8,040 nt of DNA from an uncultured bacterium (GTDB lineage Bacteria; Bacillota; Clostridia; Christensenellales; Borkfalkiaceae): the NCBI GenBank assembly GCA_934871445.1, contig CAKXBD010000095.1, positions 1 through 8,040 on the forward strand, in the 5' to 3' direction. Below are positions 1 through 5,304 of this stretch, piece after piece. Numbering within the stretch: position 1 is the stretch's first letter; each line of letters opens with the position of its first letter. The notes below the pieces were generated by a model. It did no database searches and was not told the DNA's origin. It was given only the letters and a program-made list of their open reading frames with translations. Made by a program: the position numbers and the translations under genes.

Positions 1-194
1 CAGGACTCTTGAATGTCAAGCAGGTGAAGTGGTATCTCCTCATTCCTTGTGCGTTTTTCCTTTTACAAATGATTTTGAAATTTTCCGCACATGCTCGCGC
101 ATATTGAGCTTTTTTCTCCGAATAGGAGGAAAGACTCTTTGTGGATAACTTAAAAGTATCCGAACGAGAATTTTTGAAAAATCGACTATGTTTT
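1..194. other. Upstream end region, no firm gene
   Basis: No gene can be called with confidence. On the + strand, the frame starting at base 3 is open to a TGA at 105-107 and ends in a hydrophobic stretch (reading ...WYLLIPCAFFLLQMILKF...), which could be the C-terminal tail of a membrane protein running in from the left. The frame starting at base 2 is open to a TAA at 146-148. A good Shine-Dalgarno sequence (AGGAGG, 124-129) precedes a GTG at 141 that opens a 20-codon frame closing at 201-203, inside the following terminator stem. Spo0A neighbours in Clostridia often include spoIVB, but nothing here resembles it. Confidence 0.2.
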
Positions 195-231
195 ACCCTG
201 TGAATTTTTTAATTCACAGGGTGCTTTTTTT
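195..231 (+). terminator. Rho-independent terminator upstream of spo0A
   Basis: A perfect 12-bp stem (ACCCTGTGAATT, 195-206, with AATTCACAGGGT, 211-222) with a TTTT loop is followed by GC and seven T residues (225-231). It ends whatever is transcribed from the left edge and insulates spo0A, which therefore has its own promoter. Confidence 0.9.
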
Positions 232-309
232 GTCGAGCTATGCTTGATTTAATGATTTATCGTCGCTTTAATTGGATAAAAGGGGCTTTCAAAAGAAAAA
301 AAGACAAAA

Positions 310-317
310 TTCGACAA
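310..317 (-). promoter_or_regulatory. Putative 0A box (Spo0A binding site)
   Basis: The minus strand reads TTGTCGAA, a full match to the established Spo0A core TGTCGAA. It lies about 70 bp upstream of the spo0A -35 element. A second, weaker copy (TGTCGAG) is at 231-237 in the opposite orientation. Spo0A controls its own gene in Bacillus through such boxes, so autoregulation is plausible. An 8-bp match in AT-rich DNA can also arise by chance. Confidence 0.45.
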
Positions 318-387
318 TTTTCGCTAAAATAATAAAAAATATTATAAATTTTTTAATATAAAAAATTGTTATTATTTACAATATTGC

Positions 388-416
388 TTTACGTATTCGA
401 TAGAATGTAGTATAAT
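388..416 (+). promoter_or_regulatory. spo0A promoter, sigma-A type
   Basis: The -35 is TTTACG (388-393), followed by a 17-bp spacer and a perfect TATAAT (411-416). Transcription would start near 423, giving a leader of about 55 nt. The leader carries a small hairpin (430-450) and a strong Shine-Dalgarno AGGAGGG (462-468), 9 nt before the ATG at 478. Confidence 0.75.
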
Positions 417-477
417 ATCGTAGGAAAAGCGAAAGCCGGCAAGACTTTCGAAAAAAATTTTAGGAGGGAACGATATT

Positions 478-1242
478 ATGCGTTCAAAAACAATTGTACT
501 ATTGGAGTCAAACGAAGCTCTTTTAAGGGAATTAAAGAGTACGTTTGAGAAAGACGGAGAAGTTGAGGTGGTTTATGCTGGGGACGATGGAGAAGTGGGA
601 ATCCAAGAATTGCGCCGGCTGAAACCCCGTCTTGCTTTTGTCGGAATGTTTCTCAAAGGAATAGACGGCTGCGGAGTCATTCAAGCACTGAAAAAGGAAA
701 GTCCGGATACAAAAATTATTGCAACGGGGGTAGCCGGAGACGCGCTTATGGAAAAGGCGATTAGTTCGGGAGCGGACTATTATCTCATCAAGCCTTTTTC
801 CATACAGAGCGCTTTGGCGCGAGTAGATGAATTGATAAAACCGGTAAGCGGAACGGAAGGAGACGTCAAAGGAATAAAGGGACATGCTGTAACTTTAGAG
901 GAAAAAATCAGCGATATTTTTATTGCGATAGGGATTCCGCCGCACATAAAGGGATATCGGTATCTTCGGACAGGAATCAAAATGGCGGTGGAGATGCCCT
1001 ATATTATCAATAATGTAACAAAGGAATTATATCCGAATATTGCAAAACAGTACGATACGACGCCAAGCAAAGTAGAACGTGCAATTCGCCATGCAATAGA
1101 GGTGGCATGGAATAGGGCGCGTATCGAGGCAATCAACGCTGTATTCGGAACGCGCGTGTATTTGGGAACGGAAAAGCCTACAAACAGTGAATTTATTGCC
1201 TTGGTGGCAGATAAGCTCATTTTGGAGAGTATGACGAAATAA
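478..1242 (+). CDS. spo0A: Spo0A-like regulator with degenerate receiver
   Basis: Spo0A is the master DNA-binding regulator of sporulation entry. This protein has 254 aa, a normal family length. Residues 1-120 form a CheY-like receiver, followed by a short linker and the Spo0A C-terminal domain from about 138. That half is highly conserved: HIKGYRYLR (156-164), LYPNIAK (184-190), the recognition-helix region KVERAIRHAIEVAW (198-211) and KPTNSEFIALVADKL (233-247). The receiver is not normal. The position of the phosphoacceptor Asp56 is Gly (RLAFVG, residues 51-56), the acidic pair Asp10-Asp11 is Glu10-Ser11, and the proline after the phosphorylation loop is Lys60. Thr83 and Lys105 (IKPF) remain. 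Classical phosphorelay activation should therefore be impossible, from established receiver chemistry. The ATG follows a strong ribosome binding site. The gene is monocistronic between two terminators and convergent with gdhA. Identity is very secure; the activation mode is inference. Confidence 0.96.
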   Translation: MRSKTIVLLESNEALLRELKSTFEKDGEVEVVYAGDDGEVGIQELRRLKPRLAFVGMFLKGIDGCGVIQALKKESPDTKIIATGVAGDALMEKAISSGADYYLIKPFSIQSALARVDELIKPVSGTEGDVKGIKGHAVTLEEKISDIFIAIGIPPHIKGYRYLRTGIKMAVEMPYIINNVTKELYPNIAKQYDTTPSKVERAIRHAIEVAWNRARIEAINAVFGTRVYLGTEKPTNSEFIALVADKLILESMTK

Positions 1243-1243
1243 A

Positions 1244-1279
1244 AAAGAAGCCCTTTCGGTAAACAGGAAGGGCTTCTTT
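1244..1279. terminator. Bidirectional terminator between spo0A and gdhA
   Basis: A perfect 12-bp stem (AAAGAAGCCCTT, 1244-1255, with AAGGGCTTCTTT, 1268-1279) encloses a 12-nt loop. It starts 2 nt after the spo0A stop and lies 20 nt beyond the gdhA stop on the other strand. The A tract on the left gives a T tract for minus-strand transcripts, so it can serve both converging genes. Confidence 0.9.
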
Positions 1280-1298
1280 CATAGGAATGGTTCGATGT

Positions 1299-2633
1299 TT
1301 ATACAATACCTTGTGCCATCATCGCATCGGCTACTTTTTCAAAACCGGCAATATTAGCGCCCATTACATAGTCGCCGTCAAAACCGTATTTTTTTGCTGC
1401 GTCGTCGATGTTATGGTAAATGCCTATCATAATTTCCTTTAATTTACGATCTACTTCTTCAGAAGTCCAGAACAAGCGGCCGGAGGACTGGGCCATTTCC
1501 AAAGCAGAAGTTGCTACGCCGCCGGCGTTGGCAGCCTTTGCGGGAAGAAATACAATTCCGGCATTCTTGAAGATAGCGATTGCCTCTAAAGTAGAAGGCA
1601 TATTTGCGCCCTCAGCTACATATTTTATGCCGTTTTTGATGAGGTTTTCTGCATCCTTTGCATCGATTTCGTTCTGTGTGGCGCAAGGAAGCGCAACGTC
1701 GCAGGGGATGGTCCAGATTCCTTTGCAACCGGCCGTATAAACGGAACCGGGAACCCGAGCCGCATATTCTTTAATCCGGCCGCGTTCTTCTTCTTTGATC
1801 TTACGCACAACGTCTAACTGTATTCCGTTTTTATCATAAATATAACCGTCGGAATCATACATTGCGACGACTTTTGCTCCCAAGGATTGGGCTTTTTCAC
1901 AGGCATAAATTGCCACATTGCCGCTCCCTGAAATGAGGACGGTCTTTCCTTCGAAACTATCGCCGCGAAGCCGCATAGCTTCTTCCGTGATATATACAAG
2001 CCCGTAACCGGTCGCTTCCTTGCGAATGAGGGAGCCGCCATAGGAAAGACCTCTGCCCGTCAAAACGCCGGTATGCTCATCGCGCATACGTTTATATTGA
2101 CCGAAGAGATAGCCGATTTCTCGACCGCCTACCCCGATATCTCCGGCCGGTACGTCGGTATCGGGACCGATATGGCGATAGAGTTCCGTCATGAAGCTTT
2201 GACAAAATGCCATGACCTCACGGTCGGATTTTCCTTTCGGGTCAAAATCGGAACCACCTTTTCCTCCGCCGATAGGCTGGCCGGTCAAACTGTTTTTGAG
2301 AATTTGCTCTAAGCCTAAAAATTTGATTACGGATAAGTTGACGGAAGGGTGAAACCGCAAACCGCCTTTATAGGGGCCGATAGCACTATTAAATTGCACG
2401 CGGTAACCCTTATTGACATGGACCTTGCCTTTGTCGTCGGTCCAAGGAACACGGAAAAGAATTACTCTTTCCGGTTCTACAAAACGTTCGAGAAGAGCAG
2501 CTTTTTCGTATTCCGGATGCTTGTCGAATACGGGTTCCAGAGTGAGAAGAATTTCCGTGGCGGCTTGATGAAACTCTTTTTCACCGGGATTTCGTTCTTT
2601 CAATTGAGCCAATACTTTTTCTACATACGTCAT
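1299..2633 (-). CDS. gdhA: Glutamate dehydrogenase (hexameric)
   Basis: This enzyme catalyses the reversible reductive amination of 2-oxoglutarate with ammonia to glutamate, in the cytoplasm. It has 444 aa, typical of the small hexameric class. Key residues fall at the same numbers as in the Clostridium symbiosum enzyme: Lys89 (GPYKGG), Lys113, catalytic Lys125 (IGGGKGGSDFDPKGKSD) and Asp165 (PAGDIGVGGREIGY). The nucleotide-binding loop is GSGNVA (236-241). The region after it reads YDSDG (259-263); this does not settle NAD versus NADP use, though acidic/serine versions of this loop occur in NADP enzymes. The ATG at 2633 was chosen because AAAGGAG sits 8 nt upstream and family homology begins there; an in-frame extension to 2762 would run back through the promoter. 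The gene is monocistronic, convergent with spo0A and divergent from the tRNA gene. Confidence 0.96.
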   Translation of the reverse strand: MTYVEKVLAQLKERNPGEKEFHQAATEILLTLEPVFDKHPEYEKAALLERFVEPERVILFRVPWTDDKGKVHVNKGYRVQFNSAIGPYKGGLRFHPSVNLSVIKFLGLEQILKNSLTGQPIGGGKGGSDFDPKGKSDREVMAFCQSFMTELYRHIGPDTDVPAGDIGVGGREIGYLFGQYKRMRDEHTGVLTGRGLSYGGSLIRKEATGYGLVYITEEAMRLRGDSFEGKTVLISGSGNVAIYACEKAQSLGAKVVAMYDSDGYIYDKNGIQLDVVRKIKEEERGRIKEYAARVPGSVYTAGCKGIWTIPCDVALPCATQNEIDAKDAENLIKNGIKYVAEGANMPSTLEAIAIFKNAGIVFLPAKAANAGGVATSALEMAQSSGRLFWTSEEVDRKLKEIMIGIYHNIDDAAKKYGFDGDYVMGANIAGFEKVADAMMAQGIV

Positions 2634-2692
2634 AAAGATTACTCCTTTTTTGTAAAAGATTTTGCCATGGATTTCGGGTAATGATTTTATAT

Positions 2693-2721
2693 ATAATACC
2701 ATTTTTTTTTGTAATTTGCAA
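2693..2721 (-). promoter_or_regulatory. gdhA promoter, sigma-A type, extended -10
   Basis: Read on the minus strand: -35 TTGCAA (2721-2716), a 17-bp spacer containing nine consecutive A, and -10 TATTAT (2698-2693) preceded by TGG, an extended -10. The start would be near 2686, about 50 nt before the ATG. A TGTCGTA sequence (2727-2733), one mismatch from an 0A box, lies just upstream of the -35; this is only a weak hint of Spo0A control. Confidence 0.75.
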
Positions 2722-2762
2722 GAATTTGTCGTATAAATTTTTTGAAAACTTTTGAAAAACAA

Positions 2763-2842
2763 TTGCTTTTCAAGGAAAAATAAGGTATAATAAAAAAAGT
2801 CTTATGTGCTATTTGATAAAGTAAAATTAGAATCAGTATAAA
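2763..2842 (+). promoter_or_regulatory. Two tandem sigma-A promoters for tRNA-Arg
   Basis: The first has -35 TTGCTT (2763-2768), a 17-bp spacer and -10 TATAAT (2786-2791). The second has -35 TTGATA (2813-2818), an 18-bp spacer and -10 TATAAA (2837-2842). Both point at the tRNA gene, about 97 and 46 nt upstream of it. They diverge from the gdhA promoter. Confidence 0.6.
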
Positions 2843-2862
2843 ATTTTTCAGGCAGTAAACTT

Positions 2863-2874
2863 TTGCACGTGCAA
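2863..2874. repeat. 12-bp perfect palindrome before the tRNA
   Basis: TTGCACGTGCAA is a perfect 12-nt palindrome located 13 nt upstream of the mature tRNA 5' end. It would lie in the precursor leader of both tandem promoters. It could be a protein site or simple chance; there is no further support. Confidence 0.35.
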
Positions 2875-2887
2875 TAAGTTTTAATAT

Positions 2888-2962
2888 GTTTCCGTAGTTA
2901 AATGGATATAACAGGGTCCTCCTAAGACTCAATTTCGGGTTCGACTCCCGGCGGGAACACCA
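2888..2962 (+). tRNA. tRNA-Arg (anticodon CCT)
   Basis: A complete 75-nt cloverleaf. The acceptor stem GTTTCCG pairs with CGGGAAC (2952-2958; one G-U). The D stem is GTTA with TAAC. The anticodon stem GGGTC pairs with GACTC (one G-U) around loop CTCCTAA, giving anticodon CCT, which reads AGG (Arg). The variable loop is 4 nt and the T arm is TCGGG-TTCGACT-CCCGG (one G-U). Discriminator A and an encoded CCA follow. No terminator follows directly; instead foreign-looking sequence starts at the CCA. tRNA-Arg(CCT) is a common integration target for tyrosine-recombinase elements. Confidence 0.95.
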
Positions 2963-2965
2963 TTA

Positions 2966-3058
2966 GTGCTTATAGGGTTGTTGGCTTTAAGCGTTGGTAT
3001 ATCCATCGATGCAGTAGCCCTCTATTTATCTATTTTAGAATTTTTAGAGGTGAAAACT
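2966..3058 (+). pseudogene. Possible MntP-like membrane-helix fragment
   Basis: Starting at a GTG 4 nt after the tRNA CCA, about 31 codons read a hydrophobic segment ending in LEFLEV, with a core LALSVGISIDAVAL. The pattern of a hydrophobic run followed by S-(I/M/L)-D-A resembles the helix repeat of MntP manganese exporters. The rest of MntP is absent: the frame runs on into the tRNA-like sequence downstream and ends at 3229. There is no ribosome binding site. I read it as a fragment stranded by recombination, but similarity over about 20 residues is weak evidence. Confidence 0.2.
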
Positions 3059-3112
3059 ATGCAGAATAATAACGATTTTGGGTTAGGCGGTGCGTGCGGG
3101 GCGAAAAATCAC

Positions 3113-3186
3113 GGGATATATCAATTAGTAAAATTAAATACCTATGACACAAGCACCAAGAGGTTCGATTCCTTCCCGTCCCACCA
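3113..3186 (+). pseudogene. Decayed tRNA-like sequence
   Basis: The 3' end is clear: T loop TTCGATT (3164-3170), T stem GAGG/CCTT (one G-U), acceptor strand CCGTCCC (3176-3182), discriminator A and CCA (3184-3186), followed at once by a terminator. The 5' part is damaged. GGGAT at 3113 can pair with only five of seven acceptor positions (one G-T wobble). TCAATTAGTAAA (3121-3132) looks like a D loop in which several G have become A, and about 3 nt seem lost before it. No acceptable anticodon stem forms, so the identity cannot be told. The 3' end differs from tRNA-Arg next door, so it is not a duplicated end of that gene. It is either an inactivated tandem tRNA or an old attachment-site remnant. 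Confidence 0.45.
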
Positions 3187-3187
3187 C

Positions 3188-3223
3188 AAAAAAGTCATCC
3201 CTTTAATCGGGAATGATTTTTTT
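3188..3223. terminator. Terminator after the tRNA-like sequence
   Basis: TCATCCC (3195-3201) pairs with GGG-A-ATGA (3209-3216, one bulged A). The stem is flanked by six A and seven T (3217-3223), so it can work in both directions. It is placed as expected for a tRNA operon, and could also end transcription of the integrase remnant on the other strand. Confidence 0.75.
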
Positions 3224-3244
3224 CATTAACCAAATAACGTAGTT

Positions 3245-3837
3245 TTACATTTCAAAATTTTTCTTTGCTTTCCGCATTTCAACGAATTCCAAATGCTCTT
3301 TGTATTCTTCAAGAGTTTCAAAACCGAGCCGCTACATTTCGGATTTCATACGCTTAAATTTCTTGTTCGACGGCATTGAATAAACTTCTTCATTGATAGG
3401 TTTCGGACTTTCTACGGGCGTTGTATCGTCCGAGAAGATACTTTCAGCTTATTAGCTGCTAATCTGTCCGAACTTCTCAATGCGTAGGCATAAATGTCGC
3501 TGGTCGTACTTGCGCGGGCATGCTCCGCTCTCGCTGCAACGGTTACAATGGGAACGCCCGTGGCGATTTGAAAGGTGATATTTGTGTGGCGCAGACTGTG
3601 CAGAGAGTAGTGGTCGATACTCTCCTCGCGCAGTATTTTGTTCAGCCACCCCATGAATGTACTCGGATAAAGCCTTTTGCTGTTTTTTTGCGTAAACAGA
3701 TAATCGTTTTCTTCCATATAATCACCGAGCTCCGTTCTGCGATTTGTCTGTCATTCTTTTAGCGATTTAAGTAATATTTTGGGAATGGCAATGGTGCTCT
3801 TAGAAGTTTCCGTTTTGGGTTCTTTGCCGAAATACTA
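3245..3837 (-). pseudogene. Tyrosine integrase, C-terminal half, broken
   Basis: This is a remnant of a phage/ICE-type tyrosine recombinase, which catalyses site-specific integration and excision. Reading leftwards from about 3837: FGKEPKTETSKSTIAIP, a TGA (3753-3751, probably a former Trp), then NDYLFTQKNSKRLYPSTF, HSLRHTN with the catalytic Arg, an EH where the family has GH, and STTSDIYAYAL with the nucleophilic Tyr. After NKL (near 3436-3450) the frame shifts, and the usual tail continues as VESPKPINEEVY...SEM, a TAG (3334-3332, probably a former Gln), then RLGFETLEEYKEHLEFVEM, ending at a TAA (3245-3247). At least two nonsense codons and one frameshift make it non-functional. The N-terminal half is missing: at about 3830 it meets the tnpA remnant. 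The 3' end lies about 20 nt from the terminator of the tRNA-like sequence, as in elements with attP just downstream of int. Confidence 0.85.
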
Positions 3838-4289
3838 TAAAAAAATAATATATGGGGAATTGAGTGCGGAGATAGGAAAATACTACGGGAATTATGTTAA
3901 AGAAAAGAAGTGGAAATCATAGAAGGGCACGCAAAGTTTATATCCATATATTGGTGAACATACCGTCGAATGAGAAAGTATCATACTTTTCATTCGCTGC
4001 ATGGTGTTAGCTACTCTCGGCTTGGGATAGCTCAAAGGCAAAAGTACCTTGATAATATTCGAGCGGTATGCTCAGGTGAAATATAAGAAAGGAAACCGAC
4101 ATTTCTGGGGGCGGGGATATTCTGTAAACAGGGGTAAACGGAAACAAGCAAGCCGTGCAAAAGTATATACAAAATCAAGAAAAAGAAGATATGATTTCAG
4201 GCCAAAGCAGTATGGTAGAATATTACGAATTGTTTGAGAAATGGCTGAAATCAAATAAAGACGAGAGAGGTAATCCGAAAAGAAAATAA
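3827..4289 (+). pseudogene. IS200/IS605-type tnpA (Y1 transposase), decayed
   Basis: The TnpA sequence can be followed through several frames. PKYYKKIIYGELSAEIGKYY (from 3827) matches the family start after the missing first 25 or so residues. VEIIEGHA (3910-3933) and VYIHILVNIP (3936-3965) cover the HUH region, where the expected His-Ile-His reads Tyr-Ile-His. After VSYF come about 35 extra bases, then G-stop-LKGKSTL (GGA TAG CTC at 4025-4033, a former Tyr codon) and IFERYAQVKYKKGNRHFWGRGY. A further shift near 4128 leads to KQAVQKYIQNQEKED, with the catalytic Tyr codon at 4164-4166, ending in a TAA at 4287-4289. At least three frameshifts, one nonsense codon, the lost His and the missing N-terminus make it dead. 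IS200-type elements have no terminal inverted repeats, so its ends cannot be fixed; the left end coincides with the break in the integrase. Confidence 0.85.
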
Positions 4290-4392
4290 TTGGCTTGTCC
4301 CAATGCGGTAGGTGATCTTATGGGGTGATTAAGTACTGCGCCGTTATTCACGTCCTTTAAGCTGATTGGGATATTTACGATCCGTAAAAAAC
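4290..4392. other. Non-coding stretch between tnpA remnant and DinB-like gene
   Basis: No gene or clear fragment is seen. A 6-bp inverted pair, CCCAAT (4299-4304) and ATTGGG (4365-4370), is 60 bp apart and may be chance. The right end of the IS200 copy and the right boundary of the accessory block should lie in or beyond this stretch, but no diagnostic end was recognised. Confidence 0.4.
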
Positions 4393-4421
4393 TTGAATTA
4401 AAGTGTTTTTTTTGATATAAT
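4393..4421 (+). promoter_or_regulatory. Promoter of the DinB-like gene
   Basis: -35 TTGAAT (4393-4398), a 17-bp spacer rich in T, and a perfect TATAAT (4416-4421). The start would be near 4428, leaving a leader of about 35 nt. It gives this gene its own transcription inside otherwise dead DNA. Confidence 0.8.
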
Positions 4422-4462
4422 AAAGTCGTTGATAAATAAGAACCGTTGGGAAATAATTGATT

Positions 4463-5119
4463 ATGAATAAGGTGTGGTCACAACTGAATAAAACAATACA
4501 AGCGCAAATCCAAAAGAAAAATACCTATAAAGCGGGTATCGACACATTAATTGATTTGCGAAATCAATTAATGGAAATCTTAATATCGTTTAATGAGGAA
4601 TTAAGCAGAGAAGATTTTAACGAAATTCCATTTATAAATTCAGACGGTTATCATAGTAAAACGATAGCATATTCAATTTGGCATATTTTTCGTATTGAAG
4701 ATATAGTTGCACACACATTGATAAGTGAAAACGAACAAGTATTTTTTTCGGGATATTATCAAGAACGTATCAATTCGCCTATAATTACAACAGGAAATGA
4801 ACTTGTAAAAGAGCAGATTGCCGATTTTTCAAAACGACTTAACTTGAAAGAACTTTATTCTTATATTTTTGAGGTAAAGGACAGCACTGAGAAGATAATT
4901 AACAATTTATCCTATAATGAATTGAAAAAGAAAATATCAGAAGAAAGAAAAGAACACTTAAAATCGTTAAACGTTGTAAGTAATGATGAAAATGCAATTT
5001 GGCTTATTGATTATTGGTGTGGGAAAGATATTCGGGGGTTAATACAAATGCCATTTTTAAGACATTGGATTATGCACATAGAAGCAAGTTTGCGTATAAA
5101 AAACAAGATACATTCATAA
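4463..5119 (+). CDS. DinB-like four-helix metal-binding protein
   Basis: 218 aa, mostly helical, cytoplasmic, without signal or membrane segment. It fits the DinB/YfiT-like fold: SIWHIFRIEDIVAH (71-84) gives a first helix His at 74, and LRHWIMHIEASLR (199-211) gives His201 and His205 in an HxxxH spacing, which together would form the metal-binding triad of the family. IDYWCGKDIRGLIQMP (182-197) precedes it. Substrate and role are unknown; DinB-like proteins include thiol transferases and stress-induced proteins of unknown function. The ATG at 4463 is preferred; a TTG at 4457 is in frame and closer to the weak GGG at 4448-4450. The gene is strikingly AT-rich: 14 G+C in bases 4561-4620 against 32 in bases 6901-6960 of the dehydrogenase. 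This suggests horizontal acquisition as cargo of the neighbouring mobile remnants. Confidence 0.8.
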   Translation: MNKVWSQLNKTIQAQIQKKNTYKAGIDTLIDLRNQLMEILISFNEELSREDFNEIPFINSDGYHSKTIAYSIWHIFRIEDIVAHTLISENEQVFFSGYYQERINSPIITTGNELVKEQIADFSKRLNLKELYSYIFEVKDSTEKIINNLSYNELKKKISEERKEHLKSLNVVSNDENAIWLIDYWCGKDIRGLIQMPFLRHWIMHIEASLRIKNKIHS

Positions 5120-5148
5120 GTGCAAGCTCCAATTTATGGGATTGAGAT

Positions 5149-5171
5149 ATTATTTGAATAAATAATTTTTT
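5149..5171 (+). terminator. AT-only terminator after DinB-like gene
   Basis: ATTATTT (5149-5155) pairs perfectly with AAATAAT (5160-5166) around a GAAT loop, followed by five T. The stem has no G-C pair, so it would be a weak terminator; position and orientation suit the DinB-like gene. Confidence 0.5.
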
Positions 5172-5227
5172 AAGATAATATTATATTTATGGGCAAAGTC
5201 ACGTGGTGTGTTTGCCTTGTAAAAAGG

Positions 5228-5258
5228 AAAGGATAACGAAAAAATTTCGTTATCCTTT
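5228..5258. terminator. Long hairpin terminator of degV
   Basis: A perfect 14-bp stem (AAAGGATAACGAAA, 5228-5241, with TTTCGTTATCCTTT, 5245-5258) and a 3-nt loop. On the minus strand it is followed by CCTTTTTA, which suits the end of degV 47 nt away; on the plus strand it is followed by ATTTTG and may back up the weak terminator of the DinB-like gene. Confidence 0.85.
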
Positions 5259-5304
5259 ATTTTGTCTAAAAGTCTATGAATGATACATTATTGAGAGGAG
5301 CTTT

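Larger units (their letters stand above)
232..477 (+). other. spo0A control region (AT-rich, non-coding)
   Basis: This stretch of about 245 nt has no credible reading frame and is very AT-rich between 300 and 380. It holds a consensus-like 0A box (310-317, minus orientation), a one-mismatch 0A-like sequence TGTCGAG (231-237, plus orientation), one sigma-A promoter (388-416), and a short 5'-UTR hairpin, CGAAAG (430-435) pairing with CTTTCG (445-450), between promoter and ribosome binding site. No sigma-H promoter was recognised. Confidence 0.6.

Noticed and set aside
532..885. Long minus-strand frame inside spo0A
   Set aside because: Antisense shadow of a strongly conserved gene, with no ribosome binding site or recognisable protein.
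2687..2762. In-frame N-terminal extension of glutamate dehydrogenase (43 extra residues)
   Set aside because: It would run back through the promoter and start before it; the ATG at 2633 has a strong ribosome binding site and gives catalytic residue numbers equal to the clostridial enzyme.
2888..3186. Direct-repeat att pair formed by tRNA-Arg and the tRNA-like sequence
   Set aside because: The two 3' ends share only generic T-loop bases and CCA; stems differ, so they are not copies of one att core.
3060..3229. Short frame MQNNNDFGLGG... resembling a tmRNA tag or a double-glycine peptide leader
   Set aside because: No tag stop codon, no tmRNA 5' acceptor end, and the frame runs through the tRNA-like 3' end and terminator, so it is best explained as chance.
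3791..3922. 43-codon + strand frame as an independent small gene
   Set aside because: Its first third is antisense to the integrase remnant and the rest is the beginning of the tnpA remnant; it is a junction artefact.
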